Shown here one piece after another: positions 1 to 9,806 of a stretch of 64,000 bases of DNA. The DNA is from Azorinus chamasolen (taxonomy: Eukaryota; Mollusca; Bivalvia; Cardiida; Solecurtidae): NCBI GenBank assembly GCA_963576725.1, contig OY755240.1, positions 31,872,620-31,936,619 of the forward strand, written 5' to 3'. Made by a program: the position numbers and the translations under genes. The notes beneath the pieces are model-generated. The model ran no database searches. It was not told the DNA's origin and was given only the letters and a program-made list of their open reading frames with translations. Each line of letters starts with the position of its first letter. The stretch's first letter is position 1.

Positions 1-181
1 NNNNNNNNNNNNNNNNNNNNNNNNNNNNNNNNNNNNNNNNNNNNNNNNNNNNNNNNNNNNNNNNNNNNNNNNNNNNNNNNNNNNNNNNNNNNNNNNNNNN
101 NNNNNNNNNNNNNNNNNNNNNNNNNNNNNNNNNNNNNNNNNNNNNNNNNNNNNNNNNNNNNNNNNNNNNNNNNNNNNNNNN
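1..181. other. assembly gap (N run)
   Basis: All bases are N. Nothing can be said about this stretch. Confidence 0.99.
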
Positions 182-330
182 GTTTATATGAAGGAAATGG
201 TTAAAACAGACGGTAGCTCCTGTAGAATTTTGTTTTGCATGACATTTGCTCTGCACAAAGCAACCACCTGCTTTTACAGTTTCCTATATTAATAATTATC
301 TGGTCGCATTAGGGAGCTTTTTACTGCTTG
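182..330 (+). mobile_element. remnants of an A/H-type TTAA MITE and a family I MITE
   Basis: The first 24 bases read as the right end of an A/H element (GTTTATATGAAGG then AAATGGTTAA). They are followed by the right half of a family I element: GCAACCACCTGCTTTT, then TGGTCGCATTAGGGAG. The left parts are lost in the gap. Confidence 0.6.
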
Positions 331-443
331 CACTAAGCGGTTTCATGGATTTTACCATTATTTCTTAGTAAACTCGTCCAGGCAGGTATTTTGAATGGAT
401 AAAAGATAGTTCTTAAAGAAAGAATTTGCCGATGTGGTATTTT

Positions 444-700
444 AAACCCTTTGCCTGATGAATATCCATGAATGAAATAATGACATTTTGAATGCGAATT
501 ACATTACGTTTTTAAAACAGAGTACAGTAGAATGTGTCTTAAATGGCCACCAAAAAAGGTCTAATAATGGGTCTGTAAGGCAGGTGGTAGCTTAATGCAG
601 CTCAAATGTAATGCAGAACGCATCTATAGGAGCTTTCTGTATTTCGTTTGCCCTTTAATAAGCAATCGACCTGTTAATTAACACTCATGTGTTAGACTCA
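444..700 (+). mobile_element. truncated H MITE followed by family I MITE
   Basis: At 444-500 there is an H left end (TTTAAACCCTTTGCC, then GATGAATATCCATGAATG) that breaks off. From 527 a family I copy begins (TACAGTAGAATG) and includes GGTGGTAGCTTAATGCAG, the inner stem near GAACGCATC/GGAGCTTTCTG and a degraded right arm. No gene is present. Confidence 0.6.
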
Positions 701-744
701 ACAGTCGTACATACTTAATACAGTATTCACTATAAAAACATCTT

Positions 745-945
745 CTTAACCGTAAAAAGTAATGGAAATGATGAATATTTATTATCTGATGTTAATAATG
801 GCATATGAAGAGTCAGATCTACATTGGTTCATAAACAAACAGAGCAGATCCTGATTATATGGTCTGTGTCTACCGTGGTTCAAAGGCGTAAATGTGAGTA
901 CACAATGCGTAGATACGGCATAAATGGTTAATAAGGTATATGTTC
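745..945 (+). mobile_element. degenerate H MITE
   Basis: It runs from CTTAACCG to AAATGGTTAA and holds the H core: TAATGGCATATG, TCATAAACAAACAGAGCAGATCC, and a damaged hairpin (GATTATATGG..GTCTACCGTGGTT). It is highly diverged, so it is an old copy. Confidence 0.55.
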
Positions 946-1606
946 AATATTAATGGCACAAGAAGTGTTTTGAAAAGAAGATCGGAAAACAAGCGGGGCC
1001 ATCAAATATCATTAAATATAAGATGATAACATTGATAAGTCATGTCTGAAAGTCCTTCTTGTTGTACAGGTGTCCTTTTGGTAGAAATAGATTTAAAAGA
1101 ACCACTGATGCAAGGACGGACGAACCGGAAATATTATGCAGTGTACTCGCCTGAAAACTTTCGGGTAGCATAATAAAAACACCGATACATTTACTGGGAC
1201 GTTATTTCTGCATGGGTATAATTAGAAGAAAAAAAACAATACCGTAATAGGTTAATGAGCTATGTACATAAATAGCTGTGTCGTCCTTCCGGGTCATACT
1301 ACTGGTAACTAGTAAATATACCTTTTAAATGCGGGTCATGATGCATGTACTGCATTTACAAACAATGTTGACCAAAATCCGAGGGCTTCTAGAGGATCTG
1401 CACTGTTTGTTATTCAACATCTTCTAGCAGGTTTAAGCTTTACATACTGAGTAGACACTTAGTAGTTAAAATACTGGGCTAGAAAGCGTTGAAAGGGTCA
1501 ACCGATACTATAATGTATGCATTACAATACGTTGGGTGTGAGAAAGAGATCTTAAGCGAGACAATACTGTATGCAATACAATTACGTTGAGTATAAGGAA
1601 GAGATC
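946..1606. other. no gene seen; short direct duplication near the right end
   Basis: AT-rich, with stops in all frames. Two diverged copies of a roughly 55-bp block (ACTATAATGTATGCATTACA..GAGATCTTAA and ATACTGTATGCAATACA..GAGATCTTAA) lie at about 1503-1556 and 1562-1610. The second ends exactly at the TTAA of the next MITE. Confidence 0.6.
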
Positions 1607-1793
1607 TTAACCCTGTCCTCCACATGCTATTTTTAGACCCAACCTCTTTGAATGAATCTACCCAAAAGGAGCATTTATTAGAGAAAAGTAAAATTTTAGA
1701 ATTTTGTAGTTTGAAACCATTGTGATCACAATGGTTTCATTAAGTGACTTTTACAGAGGCGTAGAAAGGCGTATTTATGGAGGAAAGGGTTAA
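1607..1793 (-). mobile_element. family B TTAA MITE, inner hairpin loop deleted
   Basis: It starts TTAACCCTGTCCTCC and ends GGAGGAAAGGGTTAA. It contains the B landmarks: GACCCAACCTCTTTGAAT, AAAGGAGCATTTATTAGAG, and AAACCATTGTGATCACAATGG. The last shows the two stem outer parts joined directly, with the GAGCATTTGCTCC centre missing. Confidence 0.85.
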
Positions 1794-1900
1794 CCCCTTC
1801 TCTATCGCATTTGCAAACGGCTTAGGACCAAGTGATGCCAAGTATCCGGCGTCTCATTAGGATCCAAGCTGTTTGACACTACGCGTGTGATACTCGACTT
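1790..1900 (+). mobile_element. D-like fragment sharing a TTAA with the preceding B MITE
   Basis: It begins TTAACCCCTTCTCT and contains one arm of the D stem (CCGGCGTCTCATTAGGATCC, then AAGCTGTTTG). It is truncated on the right. One TTAA serves both elements. Confidence 0.5.
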
Positions 1901-1940
1901 TGAGGAGACTTCGTTTTTTCAAATCATGGTTAGGGTTTAT

Positions 1941-2179
1941 TTAACCCTTTCCTCCATGAATATTCATGTAAAACAAAATGACGTCATGAATATTAATTAG
2001 ATTAATTAGTTATTATAGCACATGGACACATGACTATTTGGCCATGGCAGAAACTGTAGAATCATATCTATATATATCATAAGTAAACAGAGCAGAGCCT
2101 GATCAGGCGGCTCCTATAGGACCAGTCTGATCTGGGTCTACTCTGTTTGCAAATGCGTATTTATGGAGTAAATGGTTAA
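1941..2179 (+). mobile_element. family H TTAA MITE, near full length
   Basis: TTAACCCTTTCCTCCATGAA to GGAGTAAATGGTTAA, 239 bp. It shows ATATTCATG, GACGTCATGAATATTAATTA, a GGCCATGGCAGAAACTGTAG block, and the hairpin AACAGAGCAGAGCCTGATCA..GATCTGGGTCTACTCTGTTT. It is a good reference copy for the family. Confidence 0.9.
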
Positions 2180-2196
2180 AGTTCTCCTAGCCAATC

Positions 2197-2370
2197 TAGT
2201 ATTACAATAGAACTTGCACTAAGCGGCCAATTATATATTAAGCAAAGGAGTCTTTAAAACAGGTGGTTGCTTAATATATGTCAAAAGTAATGCAGAAAGC
2301 TCCCATAGGAGTTTTATACATTACTTTTGCTCTTCATTTAGCTACCATATGCCGTACAGACCTATAATTA
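2197..2370 (+). mobile_element. family I MITE copy, degenerate ends
   Basis: The inner part is clear: AACAGGTGGTTGCTTAATAT, AAAAGTAATGCAGAAAGCTC, CCATAGGAG, ACATTACTTTTGC, TTAGCTACCATATG. The TACAGTAAAACC-like tip is reduced to TTACAATAGAAC. Confidence 0.6.
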
Positions 2371-2529
2371 GACATATATTTCACATCCGATTAAGACATG
2401 TATTATTGTATCATTGCATACGTCAACCGTTCATATCCAGCTCTGACACTGGGTAAGTCGGTGTCTCATCTGGGTATAAACTGGGATATTTATAAGGCGT
2501 TTGATATAAGTATATAATCCATATTATAA

Positions 2530-2660
2530 CATTTTTCCCGTTCTATATTTATTCCAAATTTCAATACCTATTGAATATTCATGGACAAACTAGTTATAAT
2601 GAACATATAGGTGGAGCATTGCTGCCATTTTAGAAAATAATTATAGTATGAAACATATTG
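2530..2660 (+). mobile_element. left half of family A MITE
   Basis: CCCGTTCTATATTTATTCC, then CAATACCTATTGAATATTC, TAGTTATAATGAACATA, and CCATTTTAGAAA match family A. The right half with the hairpin is missing and is replaced by a simple repeat. Confidence 0.65.
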
Positions 2661-2667
2661 GGCCTTG

Positions 2668-2885
2668 GTATTGTATTGTACTTTACTCTTTTTTGTATTT
2701 GTTGTGTATTGTATATATATTGTATTGTATTCATTGTATAGTATTGTTTTGTATTGTAGTGTAGTGTAGTGTAATGTAGTGTAGTGTAGTGTAGTGCAGT
2801 GTAGTGTAATGTAGTGTAGTGTAGAGTAGAGTAGTGTAGAGTAGTGTATTTATTGTATAGTACTACATGTATTGTATTGTATTGA
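2668..2885 (+). repeat. (GTATT)n / (GTAGT)n microsatellite
   Basis: Pentanucleotide units GTATT and GTAGT, with GTAGA variants, run through this stretch. The reverse strand gives a repetitive open frame (HYTTLHYT..) that is only the microsatellite read as protein. Confidence 0.9.
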
Positions 2886-3532
2886 ATATTTGGCTCCATA
2901 GTTTTGCAGATGGCCAACTATCAACAAATTTACTTTTCTCATAAGTTCAAGCTCAGGACGTATTTACAGCAATGAAGCAAAGCATATCTATCATGCTTTT
3001 TAAATTAAGAGTACAAACACAATGAAACACCTTCATAGAATGTTTTATACTGTTAAATATATATTGAAAAGCTTTCTCTGGTTATTTTTGTTATAAACCC
3101 AAAACATTTAATTTAATTATTGCAAGCCTGTTAAGTGGAATCATCAACTCTGCAATATGTACACATTTGTTGTCAAAAACGTTGGAAAATTGGACATGAC
3201 AGAGCAAATTCTGTTCTTCTAGGAGATGCTATGAATTTGTGTGTATACTGCTCTGTGTGTTAAGGCTATGAATATGTATGTGTTTTATGCCGAATAAGCT
3301 ATATTTTATGGTATCTATTATGTGACCTAAACATGGTGAGTGTTTGTAATTAGTAGGGACTTTCCGCTAATTGCGAAACAACTGACCATCAGGAAGCGAT
3401 TTTTTTTTTATTATAAACGACTTTCCTGTTTATGTTTAAAAAAAGAACACACTAAAGTATATGATTTGTTTTGGTGGCTACTAGCTAGAATCAGGAAGTG
3501 ATCGGATTGTGAAACATTCTGCATTCTTTGCT
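2886..3532. other. no gene or clear repeat seen
   Basis: AT-rich sequence with frequent stops on both strands. A GGGACTTTCC string sits near 3357; it matches an NF-kB type site but has no nearby gene. Confidence 0.5.
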
Positions 3533-4021
3533 AAACTCTTTATCTGATGAATATTCATGAACGAAATAATGACATCATGAATTAAACTATTTTGTTTTAT
3601 TTTTATTATGGCGTACGGACAGGGGGAACTTTTGGTCACTTCAGAATGTGCTGACTATGTTCTATGTTATCCCATAAGCAAACAGAACATACTCTGATCA
3701 GACAGCTTTAGCTTTTACGGGGACAGTCTGATCTGGGTCTACTCTGTTTACATAGGCGCCAGTGCGTGCTTATATGAGACAACGGATTGTAATCTTATTT
3801 GTTGAATATTCAGATGAATATTGATAAGCTGTGTTATTGTTGAATATAATGACATTATGATCAATTGATCTTTTTCGATGGTGGAAGCTGTAGGATCAGA
3901 TCTATATCATCCCATAATCAAATAGAGGAGACCATGATCAGACAGCTCCTGGAGGAGCTGTCTGATCTGGATCTTCTCTGTTTGCAAATGCGACAAAAGG
4001 CGTCTGTATAGGGGTACTTAA
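3533..4021 (+). mobile_element. two diverged H MITEs in tandem
   Basis: The first (about 3533-3785) has TCTGATGAATATTCATGAAC, GCAAACAGAACATACTCTGA and GTCTGATCTGGGTCTACTCT. The second (about 3795-4021) has GATCAGACAGCTCCTGGAGG and AGCTGTCTGATCTGGATCTT, a well-kept hairpin, and ends at TACTTAA. Both have lost the exact TTAACCC tips. Confidence 0.65.
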
Positions 4022-4246
4022 CCCATTTGCTCCCAGTGGATTCTTCCATGCTTATATATTGGATATTGGATTATCTTTTATCTAAGGGATGTCTGGTCTA
4101 AATTTTCATTTTTGTTTTGTTTTATATTGAATTTCCTATCAGCAAACAGTGTAGACTCTGATCAGACGCCGCATTATGCGGCGTCTGATCAGAGTCTACA
4201 CTGTTTGCCTTCGTCCCATATATGGGATCGTGGGAACAAATGGGAT
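4018..4246 (+). mobile_element. family G TTAA MITE with perfect 67-bp palindrome
   Basis: It runs from TTAACCCATTTGCTCCC to ACAAATGGGAT, lacking a clean right TTAA. The core at 4142-4208 is a perfect palindrome centred on T: GCAAACAGTGTAGACTCTGA, TCAGACGCCGCAT, then the complement. The two arms carry no mismatch. Confidence 0.8.
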
Positions 4247-4369
4247 AATGTATTGGTCTGAATTGCGTGATGGTTTATGTGTTTGAAGCACGTTATGAAA
4301 TAAGATTGCTTTGAAGATACTAAACCTGAGTAGATCCAGACCAATCATAGTGTTACTTAGTTAGCTTCT

Positions 4370-4470
4370 TAAGTGTTGCCTGATATTTACAGATGGTGAC
4401 ACTTTTGCAAACAAAGTAGACCCACATCATATAGGAGCCGTGTGATCAGGGTCTGTTCTGCGTGCGTATG
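4370..4470 (+). mobile_element. A/H-type hairpin fragment
   Basis: Contains TTGCAAACAAAGTAGACCCA, ATAGGAGCCGTGTGATCAGG and GTCTGTTCTG, the family A/H stem in degraded form. Confidence 0.5.
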
Positions 4471-4533
4471 GGGTGCTACAATTTCTGAAATGGCAAAAAC
4501 ATCCCTTTCTCATTGGCCATTATACAAAATCAC

Positions 4534-4748
4534 TTAACCCTTTCGCTGCCAAACTCTGTCGTCTGCTAACTTTGTCGTCTGCTACAAATTTCATTTTTTT
4601 TTATTTTCTTCATTTTTGTTTCAAAAACATAGTAACAGTAACAAACAGTTTGGATCCTGATGAGACGCCGAGTTACTCGGCGTCTCATCTGGATCCAAAC
4701 TGTTTGCATAGGTAATCACATATCCGGCATTGGCAGCGAAAGGGTTAA
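4534..4748 (+). mobile_element. family D TTAA MITE, full length
   Basis: TTAACCCTTTCGCTGCCAA to TTGGCAGCGAAAGGGTTAA, 215 bp. The terminal repeat extends about 15 bp inside the TTAA. The inner stem is AACAGTTTGGATCC, TGATGAGACGCCGAG, then TACTCGGCGTCTCATCTGG, ATCCAAACTGTT. Two GTCGTCTGCTA motifs lie near the left end. Confidence 0.92.
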
Positions 4749-5357
4749 TGATTATCCATGAAGTCATAGATACTTGGTAAAATATTCATGAGATTAAAGA
4801 TTTAAAACTCACTAAATTGCTTAACGTTCTAGCATGTATTATTTTCAAATTGTGTCATCGCTTTCCCTGTAATCCCTATCTTGCTGAAAATCTAAAGCTT
4901 ACAAACTCCCTGATCTGTTGCAATTTTACTGACATTTATTGTGTTCAAAATGTTCAGAAGCTATTGACCACGTGCCAGACAGATTGGGTCCTGATGAGAC
5001 GTCCTGTAACTCACCGTCTCACCGGCATCAACCTTTTTGCAAATCCTGTTCAAAGTACAAAAATGAGTCATGCAGGAAATACCACATACAGAACAAACAC
5101 TCGCCCGAACAGCAACACAAGGAAACAGCAAATGTACATGGGTAGAAAAAACAACAAGAGACGCACAAAGACAAAACAAACATTCAATAGGAGGAAGATG
5201 GAAGTACCGCCTTGGAACGGTCAGTGACAAAAGTCACCGGGGGTTTAAACCGGTTTATGGGCGCCCAACCTCACCCTTATTCCATCCCCATCCTAAAAGA
5301 CAAACAGTGTAAATAAACGTATCCCCTCTCCGACTAATTGCACTTAGCATTAGCGGG
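4749..5357. other. D-like hairpin fragment and an unassigned open frame
   Basis: A degraded D stem lies at about 4965-5045 (CAGATTGGGTCCTGATGAGA, CGTCTCACCGG). An open frame at 4817-5227 (136 codons, plus strand) runs across it and ends in a very basic stretch (GRKNNKRRTKTKQ). No family is recognised. Because it spans repeat sequence, it is more likely chance or repeat-derived than a gene. Confidence 0.4.
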
Positions 5358-5594
5358 TTAACCCATTTAATCCCATGTTATTTAAGAGGAAACTCGTCCA
5401 TAACTTTAGAACCAATCCATTTTTATGCGGAGGAGAAACAGCAAACAACATATTTGCTGAAACAAGCCTTTACCATTTATGGGTTCAGCAAACAGTGAAG
5501 ACCCTGATTAGAGTGAATCTTAGGAGCCCTCTGGTCTGGGTTTACACTGTTTGTCTAAGTCCCTTTAAAGGGACACGGGGCACTAATGGGTTAC
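5358..5594 (+). mobile_element. G-like TTAA MITE
   Basis: TTAACCCATTTAATCCCATG to CTAATGGGTTAC. The hairpin is GCAAACAGTGAAGACCCTGA to GGTCTGGGTTTACACTGTTT. The right TTAA is mutated to TTAC. Confidence 0.65.
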
Positions 5595-5726
5595 TTTAAA
5601 ATCAACACAAGTTATTTCCTACACCTTTAATATGCTATGGGCTAATTGTTGACAGTTTGGTTCTAGATGAGCCAAATAGTAATTCGGTGGACATGTTATC
5701 AGGATCTTAACTGTTTGGTACTCTGA

Positions 5727-5935
5727 TCGTCGTCATCGTCATCATCATCATCAACATTGTCATCATCATCCACATCATTTACAATCAGCGCCATCATCTA
5801 CCATCATCATTACCATCACTATCATCATCATCATCATCGTAACCAGCATCACGATCACCACCATCACCAAAACATCATCACCATCATTACGACCATCATC
5901 ATCAACAACAACATCATCGTCACATTCAGCTCATC
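5727..5935 (+). repeat. (ATC)n / (CAT)n trinucleotide-rich tract
   Basis: Long runs of CATCAT with interruptions (CACCATCACCAAAAC, GACCATCATCATC). The His/Ile-rich open frame over it is low complexity and is not called as a gene. Confidence 0.9.
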
Positions 5936-6049
5936 ACCATTTCATTTAGCGTTCTTGTTCTGCATAACTGAAAGTGACTTTCACTTCATGTGGAAAGGAA
6001 TATCTAATTTAGAGAACAAACGAAAGTTTCATAATTGTAATAAATAAGA

Positions 6050-6745
6050 AACTGATAGAGCTCTGAACAGTGATTTCAACGAATTAAACCACATTGTCAT
6101 ACATGTAATTTCTATATAATAATGATGTCATGCGTGTAATTATTTGTAATTATTTTAAGCATAGTTGTACAGTTTAATGTGACTACATTTATTTGCCATT
6201 TTAATATCACCGTCGCTAATATTTAATGTCGATAACATACCAGTTAATGGCACTCATACGCAAATAAACAGGAAACTGATACACATGTAACTCTGAACAG
6301 TGATTTCAAAGAGCTAAACGACATTGTCATAGATATTAGTTTAATATATTAACCCTTCTCTTGCTGATTTTTAAAATACATTTCTCCTTCTTTACCCATG
6401 CCCTGTTGTATAATTACATATATCTTCACTGTGTACAAGTATTTCACTGTGCAATCACTGCTGTGGAGTGCACTGGTTGCACAATCCATTTGTAAATAGT
6501 GCAGACCCTGATGAGACAGCTCCTGCAGGAGCTGTCTCATCTGGGTCTTCACTATTTACAGGTAGGTATATTGACGTGAACCGCAAGTGAAGGGTTAATA
6601 TATTAACAATGTCATAATTTTTAAACATATTTTGAACAGTTTCATTTGACTACATTTATTTGCCATTTCAATATCACTGCCGCGAATACATGTAGGTAAT
6701 GTCGTTAGCATCGTACTAGTTAATACCACTCATACATTACGCAAA
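6050..6745 (+). repeat. ~210-bp tandem duplication, second copy split by a C MITE
   Basis: Copy 1 is about 6050-6265 and copy 2 about 6270-6345 plus 6599-6745. Shared landmarks are CTGAACAGTGATTTCAA, CATTGTCATA, GTGACTACATTTATTTGCCA or TTGACTACATTTATTTGCCA, TTTAATATCAC or TTCAATATCAC, and CACTCATAC. Copy 1 lacks the C element and so shows the uninserted arrangement. Confidence 0.7.
6349..6598 (+). mobile_element. family C TTAA MITE, full length
   Basis: TTAACCCTTCTCTTGCTGA to GCAAGTGAAGGGTTAA, 250 bp. The inner hairpin is AAATAGTGCAGACCCTGATG, AGACAGCTCCTGCAGGAGCT, GTCTCATCTGGGTCTTCACT. A second small palindrome is GTGCAATCACTGC..GGTTGCAC. The minus-strand open frame inside it recurs in the other C copies, so it is an element by-product. 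Confidence 0.92.
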
Positions 6746-7239
6746 CGAAGCAAGGCATTTGCCCATTTTTGGTCTTTTATTATCTGTTTAATGGCTAATA
6801 TGAGATCAATGTTTCTACATACCTTCATAAACAGAAAGCGAACACTGAAAAAAACTTTTTTTTATCAAAATATATTACAATTAACAAATGTGACGAATTA
6901 TTTGCCATTTTCGTTTTTTGTGTCCACTTTGTGGGTGTAATATATTCGTTTTGTGTGCATATAAAATCTTAAGCCACACGAATATATCACATTTTATGTA
7001 CTATTTTCGTTTGATGCGTGTTTCATTTTCGACCAAATATATCACACGTGTTACATATTCGATCCGTGACATAATTATACGGTTCAACAGACGTCGCCAT
7101 ATCACTGACATACTGTCAAAGTGACATAAAACCCCGAAACAAAAAACAAACTATTCGGGTTGCATATGGAACAATAGTTTCTGCCATAGCTCCTGTGTGT
7201 ATGTACATTAGAAGCTGTCTAAAGTGGTCGTCAAAACAT
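6746..7239. other. no gene seen
   Basis: AT-rich, with a T-rich tract near 6855 and no coding periodicity or clear repeat. A 68-codon plus frame here shows no recognisable features. Confidence 0.45.
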
Positions 7240-7610
7240 GTCTAGTTATGGGCCGCCTGTAAGGCATCTGATAGCTTAATGCAGGTTAAAAGTGATACAG
7301 AAAGCTTCTATAGGAGCGTTCTACATTACTGTTGTCCTGCATTAACCCATTCCCCTCATATTGACGACCTTTGACGACTCTGTAAAAGTCACTTTGTGAA
7401 TCCATTGTGATAAATAGAGCATTTGCTCCTAGGAGCAAATGCTCTATTTATCACAATGGTTTCAAACTACAAAATTCTAAAATTGTCCTCTTCTCTAGTT
7501 AATGCTCCTTTTCGGTACATTTATTCAAAGAGGTTGTATCTAAAAAATAGCCTATGAGGTAATGGGTTAAGCAACCGCCTGCTTTTTAAGATTCCTATTT
7601 TCAATAAATG
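7240..7610 (+). mobile_element. family I MITE interrupted by a B MITE
   Basis: The left part (7240-7345) reads GGCATCTGATAGCTTAATGC, AAAGCTTCTATAGGAGCG, GTTGTCCTGCATTAA. The right part resumes at 7571 with GCAACCGCCTGCTTTTTAAG. Joining the two across one TTAA restores the family I order CTGCATTAAGC(A/T)ACC seen at 13247-13260. Confidence 0.8.
7342..7570 (+). mobile_element. family B TTAA MITE inserted in family I
   Basis: TTAACCCATTCCCCTCATA to TATGAGGTAATGGGTTAA. The stem GATAAATAGAGCATTTGCTC, CTAGGAGCAAATGCTC, TATTTATCACAATGG is perfect. Nested inside family I, it defines TTAA as the target duplication. Confidence 0.93.
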
Positions 7611-7652
7611 AATGGGTGTTTGAGACAGGTTATACTGTATTCTATAGAAAAC

Positions 7653-7958
7653 TCAGCTAATAGTAATGACCATGGTGTCGGTGTCTCACATACATGTTCA
7701 GCTAATAGTAATGACCATTGTGTCGGTGTGTCTCACATACATGTTCAGCTAATAGGAATGACCATGGTGTCGGTGTGTGTCGGTGTGTCTCACATACATG
7801 TTCAGCTAATAGGAATGACCATGGTGTCGGTGTGTTTCGGTGTATCTCACATATATGTTCAGCTAATAGGAATGACCATGGTGTCGGTGTGTCTCACATA
7901 CATGTTCAGCTAATAGGAATGGCCATGGTGTCGGTGTGTCTCACATATATGTTCAGCA
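7653..7958 (+). repeat. 46-62-bp tandem repeat, about 6 copies
   Basis: Units read CAGCTAATAGGAATGACCAT, GGTGTCGGTGTGTCTCACAT, ACATGTT. Some copies have an extra GTGTCGGT block, so unit length varies. Two overlapping plus-strand open frames (SANRNDHGVGV type) come from the repeat. Confidence 0.92.
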
Positions 7959-8210
7959 AGTAAAGAATTAAACACTTTATGATTAATTCAAATGTTTCAC
8001 GAAAGGCACGTCAGAAAAATTATCTAGTTTTGGGTTTTTTAACGGAATGTCCCTTCCTGGACACGTGTAAGTTTCTGTTAGGCACTGAGCTGTGTCAGAT
8101 TGAAACATTTCTAATAGTTATAAAATGACAACAATATTCCATTATTCATTGGCCATTATAAAATTCAGTTAATGAGTATTTAAAAATAATCTAATACAGA
8201 AAACATATAT

Positions 8211-8345
8211 AAAGCGACCACCAAAGTGTATATCTAATTCTGAGTTTAATGCATGTGGCATCTAAATACAGGTTAAAAGTAATACAGAACGCTTTAAAAT
8301 ATTGTTTCTGTGTTGTTTTCAACAGGGATTAAGTTGTCACCCATT
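8211..8345 (+). mobile_element. family I MITE, diverged
   Basis: AAAGCGACCACCAAAGTG, TGTGGCATCTAAATACAGG, AAAAGTAATACAGAACGC, then a degraded right arm with GGATTAAGTTGTCACCC. Confidence 0.5.
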
Positions 8346-8364
8346 TTAAGACTCACACATTTCT

Positions 8365-8530
8365 CCGGTTAAACAGAGTTACAGATAAACGTGCGTACTC
8401 AATAACTATAATCGTCATTTCTCCACCAAACTCTATGTTGTGACCACTCTTAAAGAGTGGCCACAACATAGGGTTTGGCAGAGAAATAAAGAAGTTATTC
8501 TTGTTAATTTACGCATTTTATTTGGACATC
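8365..8530 (+). mobile_element. family J hairpin element
   Basis: CACCAAACTCTATGTTGTGA, CCACTCTTAAAGAGTGGCCA, CAACATAGGGTTTGG forms a near-perfect hairpin. Flanks AATCGTCATTTCTCC and AGAAATAAAGAAGTTATTCT recur at 21.9-22.1 kb and 35.2-35.4 kb. Confidence 0.75.
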
Positions 8531-8632
8531 TGATTAATGATTACTTAACCCAGTTTCTTCTGTAACCGTATTTGGGACAGCTATTGCATGGTTCCTTGGT
8601 CTCTCATCTCTTATCCAAGCTTGTGTACAGTG

Positions 8633-8764
8633 ATACCCCTCTAAATTGGACGTTATCATTAGTATCAAAAACTGGTCTTTCAAGCCGATGGAAGCTGCCA
8701 CCTACATAATAAAAACCTAAATTGTATTTTAATGAAATTCCGGTTTAGATGGGTTCTACTGTAT
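8633..8764 (+). mobile_element. degenerate TA-type MITE related to family I
   Basis: It begins ACCCCTCTAAATTGGACG and ends CCGGTTTAGATGGGTTCT, ACTGTA, giving the family I terminal inverted repeat. The core is diverged (AAGCTGCCACCTACATAA). Confidence 0.6.
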
Positions 8765-8855
8765 TGGATAATTATGATGATGTACTGTTGTAAAAGTCAA
8801 AATGTAATACGTTCTGCTCTGTTCTGTTCATCTGCTGACGGCATGCAGAACAAAC

Positions 8856-9105
8856 TTAACCCTTCTCTTGCTGAATTTTAAAATACATTTCTCCTTCTTT
8901 ACCCATGCCCTGTTGTATAATTACATATATCTTCACTGTGTACAATTATTTCTCTGTGCAATCACTGCTGTGGAGTGCATTGGTTGCACAATCAACTTGT
9001 AAATAGTGCAGGCCCTGATGAGACAGCTCCTGCAGGAGCTGTCTCATCTGGGTCTTCACTATTTACAGGTACGTATATTGACGTGAATAGCAAGCGAAGG
9101 GTTAA
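8856..9105 (+). mobile_element. family C TTAA MITE, full length
   Basis: TTAACCCTTCTCTTGCTGA to GCAAGCGAAGGGTTAA, 250 bp, highly similar to the copy at 6.35 kb and with the same GAGACAGCTCCTGCAGGAGC hairpin. The similarity suggests recent spread. Confidence 0.93.
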
Positions 9106-9346
9106 TATTCACAAACACGGTCGATTTTAGGGTACATGAAATGATATTATGTTTATCACATAATCCGCCGTGTGGGAGTGTCGAAACGGATTCCGTAAAT
9201 CGTGGAAATGCACTTTTACATTTTCTAGGCAAAATGGACAGTTTGAATGCGGCTGTACTACGCTGTAAATAATGGCCGAAACAGCCGTCAGATATAGTCC
9301 GTTTCACTTTCTACGGCGCATTTTAAGGATTGTGTGACAAAAAGAA

Positions 9347-9451
9347 TCTTACATGAGTGTTCTTTACAAATTAAAGCTCGTGTCATATCATTATAGTAAA
9401 CTCAATTCATAAAAACAATTTGTAAAGAACACTCATGTAAGATCCTCTATA
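9347..9451. repeat. inverted repeat, ~25-bp arms, ~55-bp spacer
   Basis: TCTTACATGAGTGTTCTTTA, CAAATT near 9347 and AATTTGTAAAGAACACTCAT, GTAAGAT near 9420 are exact complements. It belongs to none of the named MITE families. Confidence 0.85.
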
Positions 9452-9673
9452 TATGAATCACGCCAAAATGAAATGTGATTTTGTGGCCTTGAAAATAATG
9501 AAGAACCAAATTCACCATTCTATGAAATACACGAAAGTCAGTTTGACTTGTGACCATTCTTACGAAAGATCATACGTTCTAACATACGATGAACCGTGAA
9601 AGTTGCGATCGTCGTTTGATAGATCTTGGCCCTTTACTAAGTAATGCTAGCCTACTATGAACAGTATACTTTT

Positions 9674-9806
9674 TTACCTGGACAGAAACTGTAGAATCAT
9701 ATCTATATTAATTCAGAAGCAAACAGAGCAGACCCTGATCAGACGGGCCCTACTCTGAATCTACTCTAAGGCGTAGATAGGAGTATTTATGGAGTAAAAT
9801 GTTAAG
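9674..9806 (+). mobile_element. H MITE, right two-thirds
   Basis: TGGACAGAAACTGTAGAATC, AAGCAAACAGAGCAGACCCT, GATCAGACGGGCCC, then a shortened right arm and TATTTATGGAGTAAAATG, TTAA. Confidence 0.7.

Noticed and set aside
3355..3370. GGGACTTTCC, an NF-kB-type site
   Set aside because: A single 10-bp match about 12 kb from the nearest immune gene is expected by chance in 64 kb.
4817..5227. 136-codon plus-strand frame with a basic C-terminus
   Set aside because: It crosses a D MITE fragment, has no recognised domain and no splice or codon-use support.
5757..6047. His/Ile-rich 96-codon frame
   Set aside because: It is a (CAT)n microsatellite translation.
7608..7963. Two overlapping repetitive plus-strand frames (SANRNDHGVGV)
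   Set aside because: They coincide exactly with the 46-62-bp tandem repeat and have no start context or family match.
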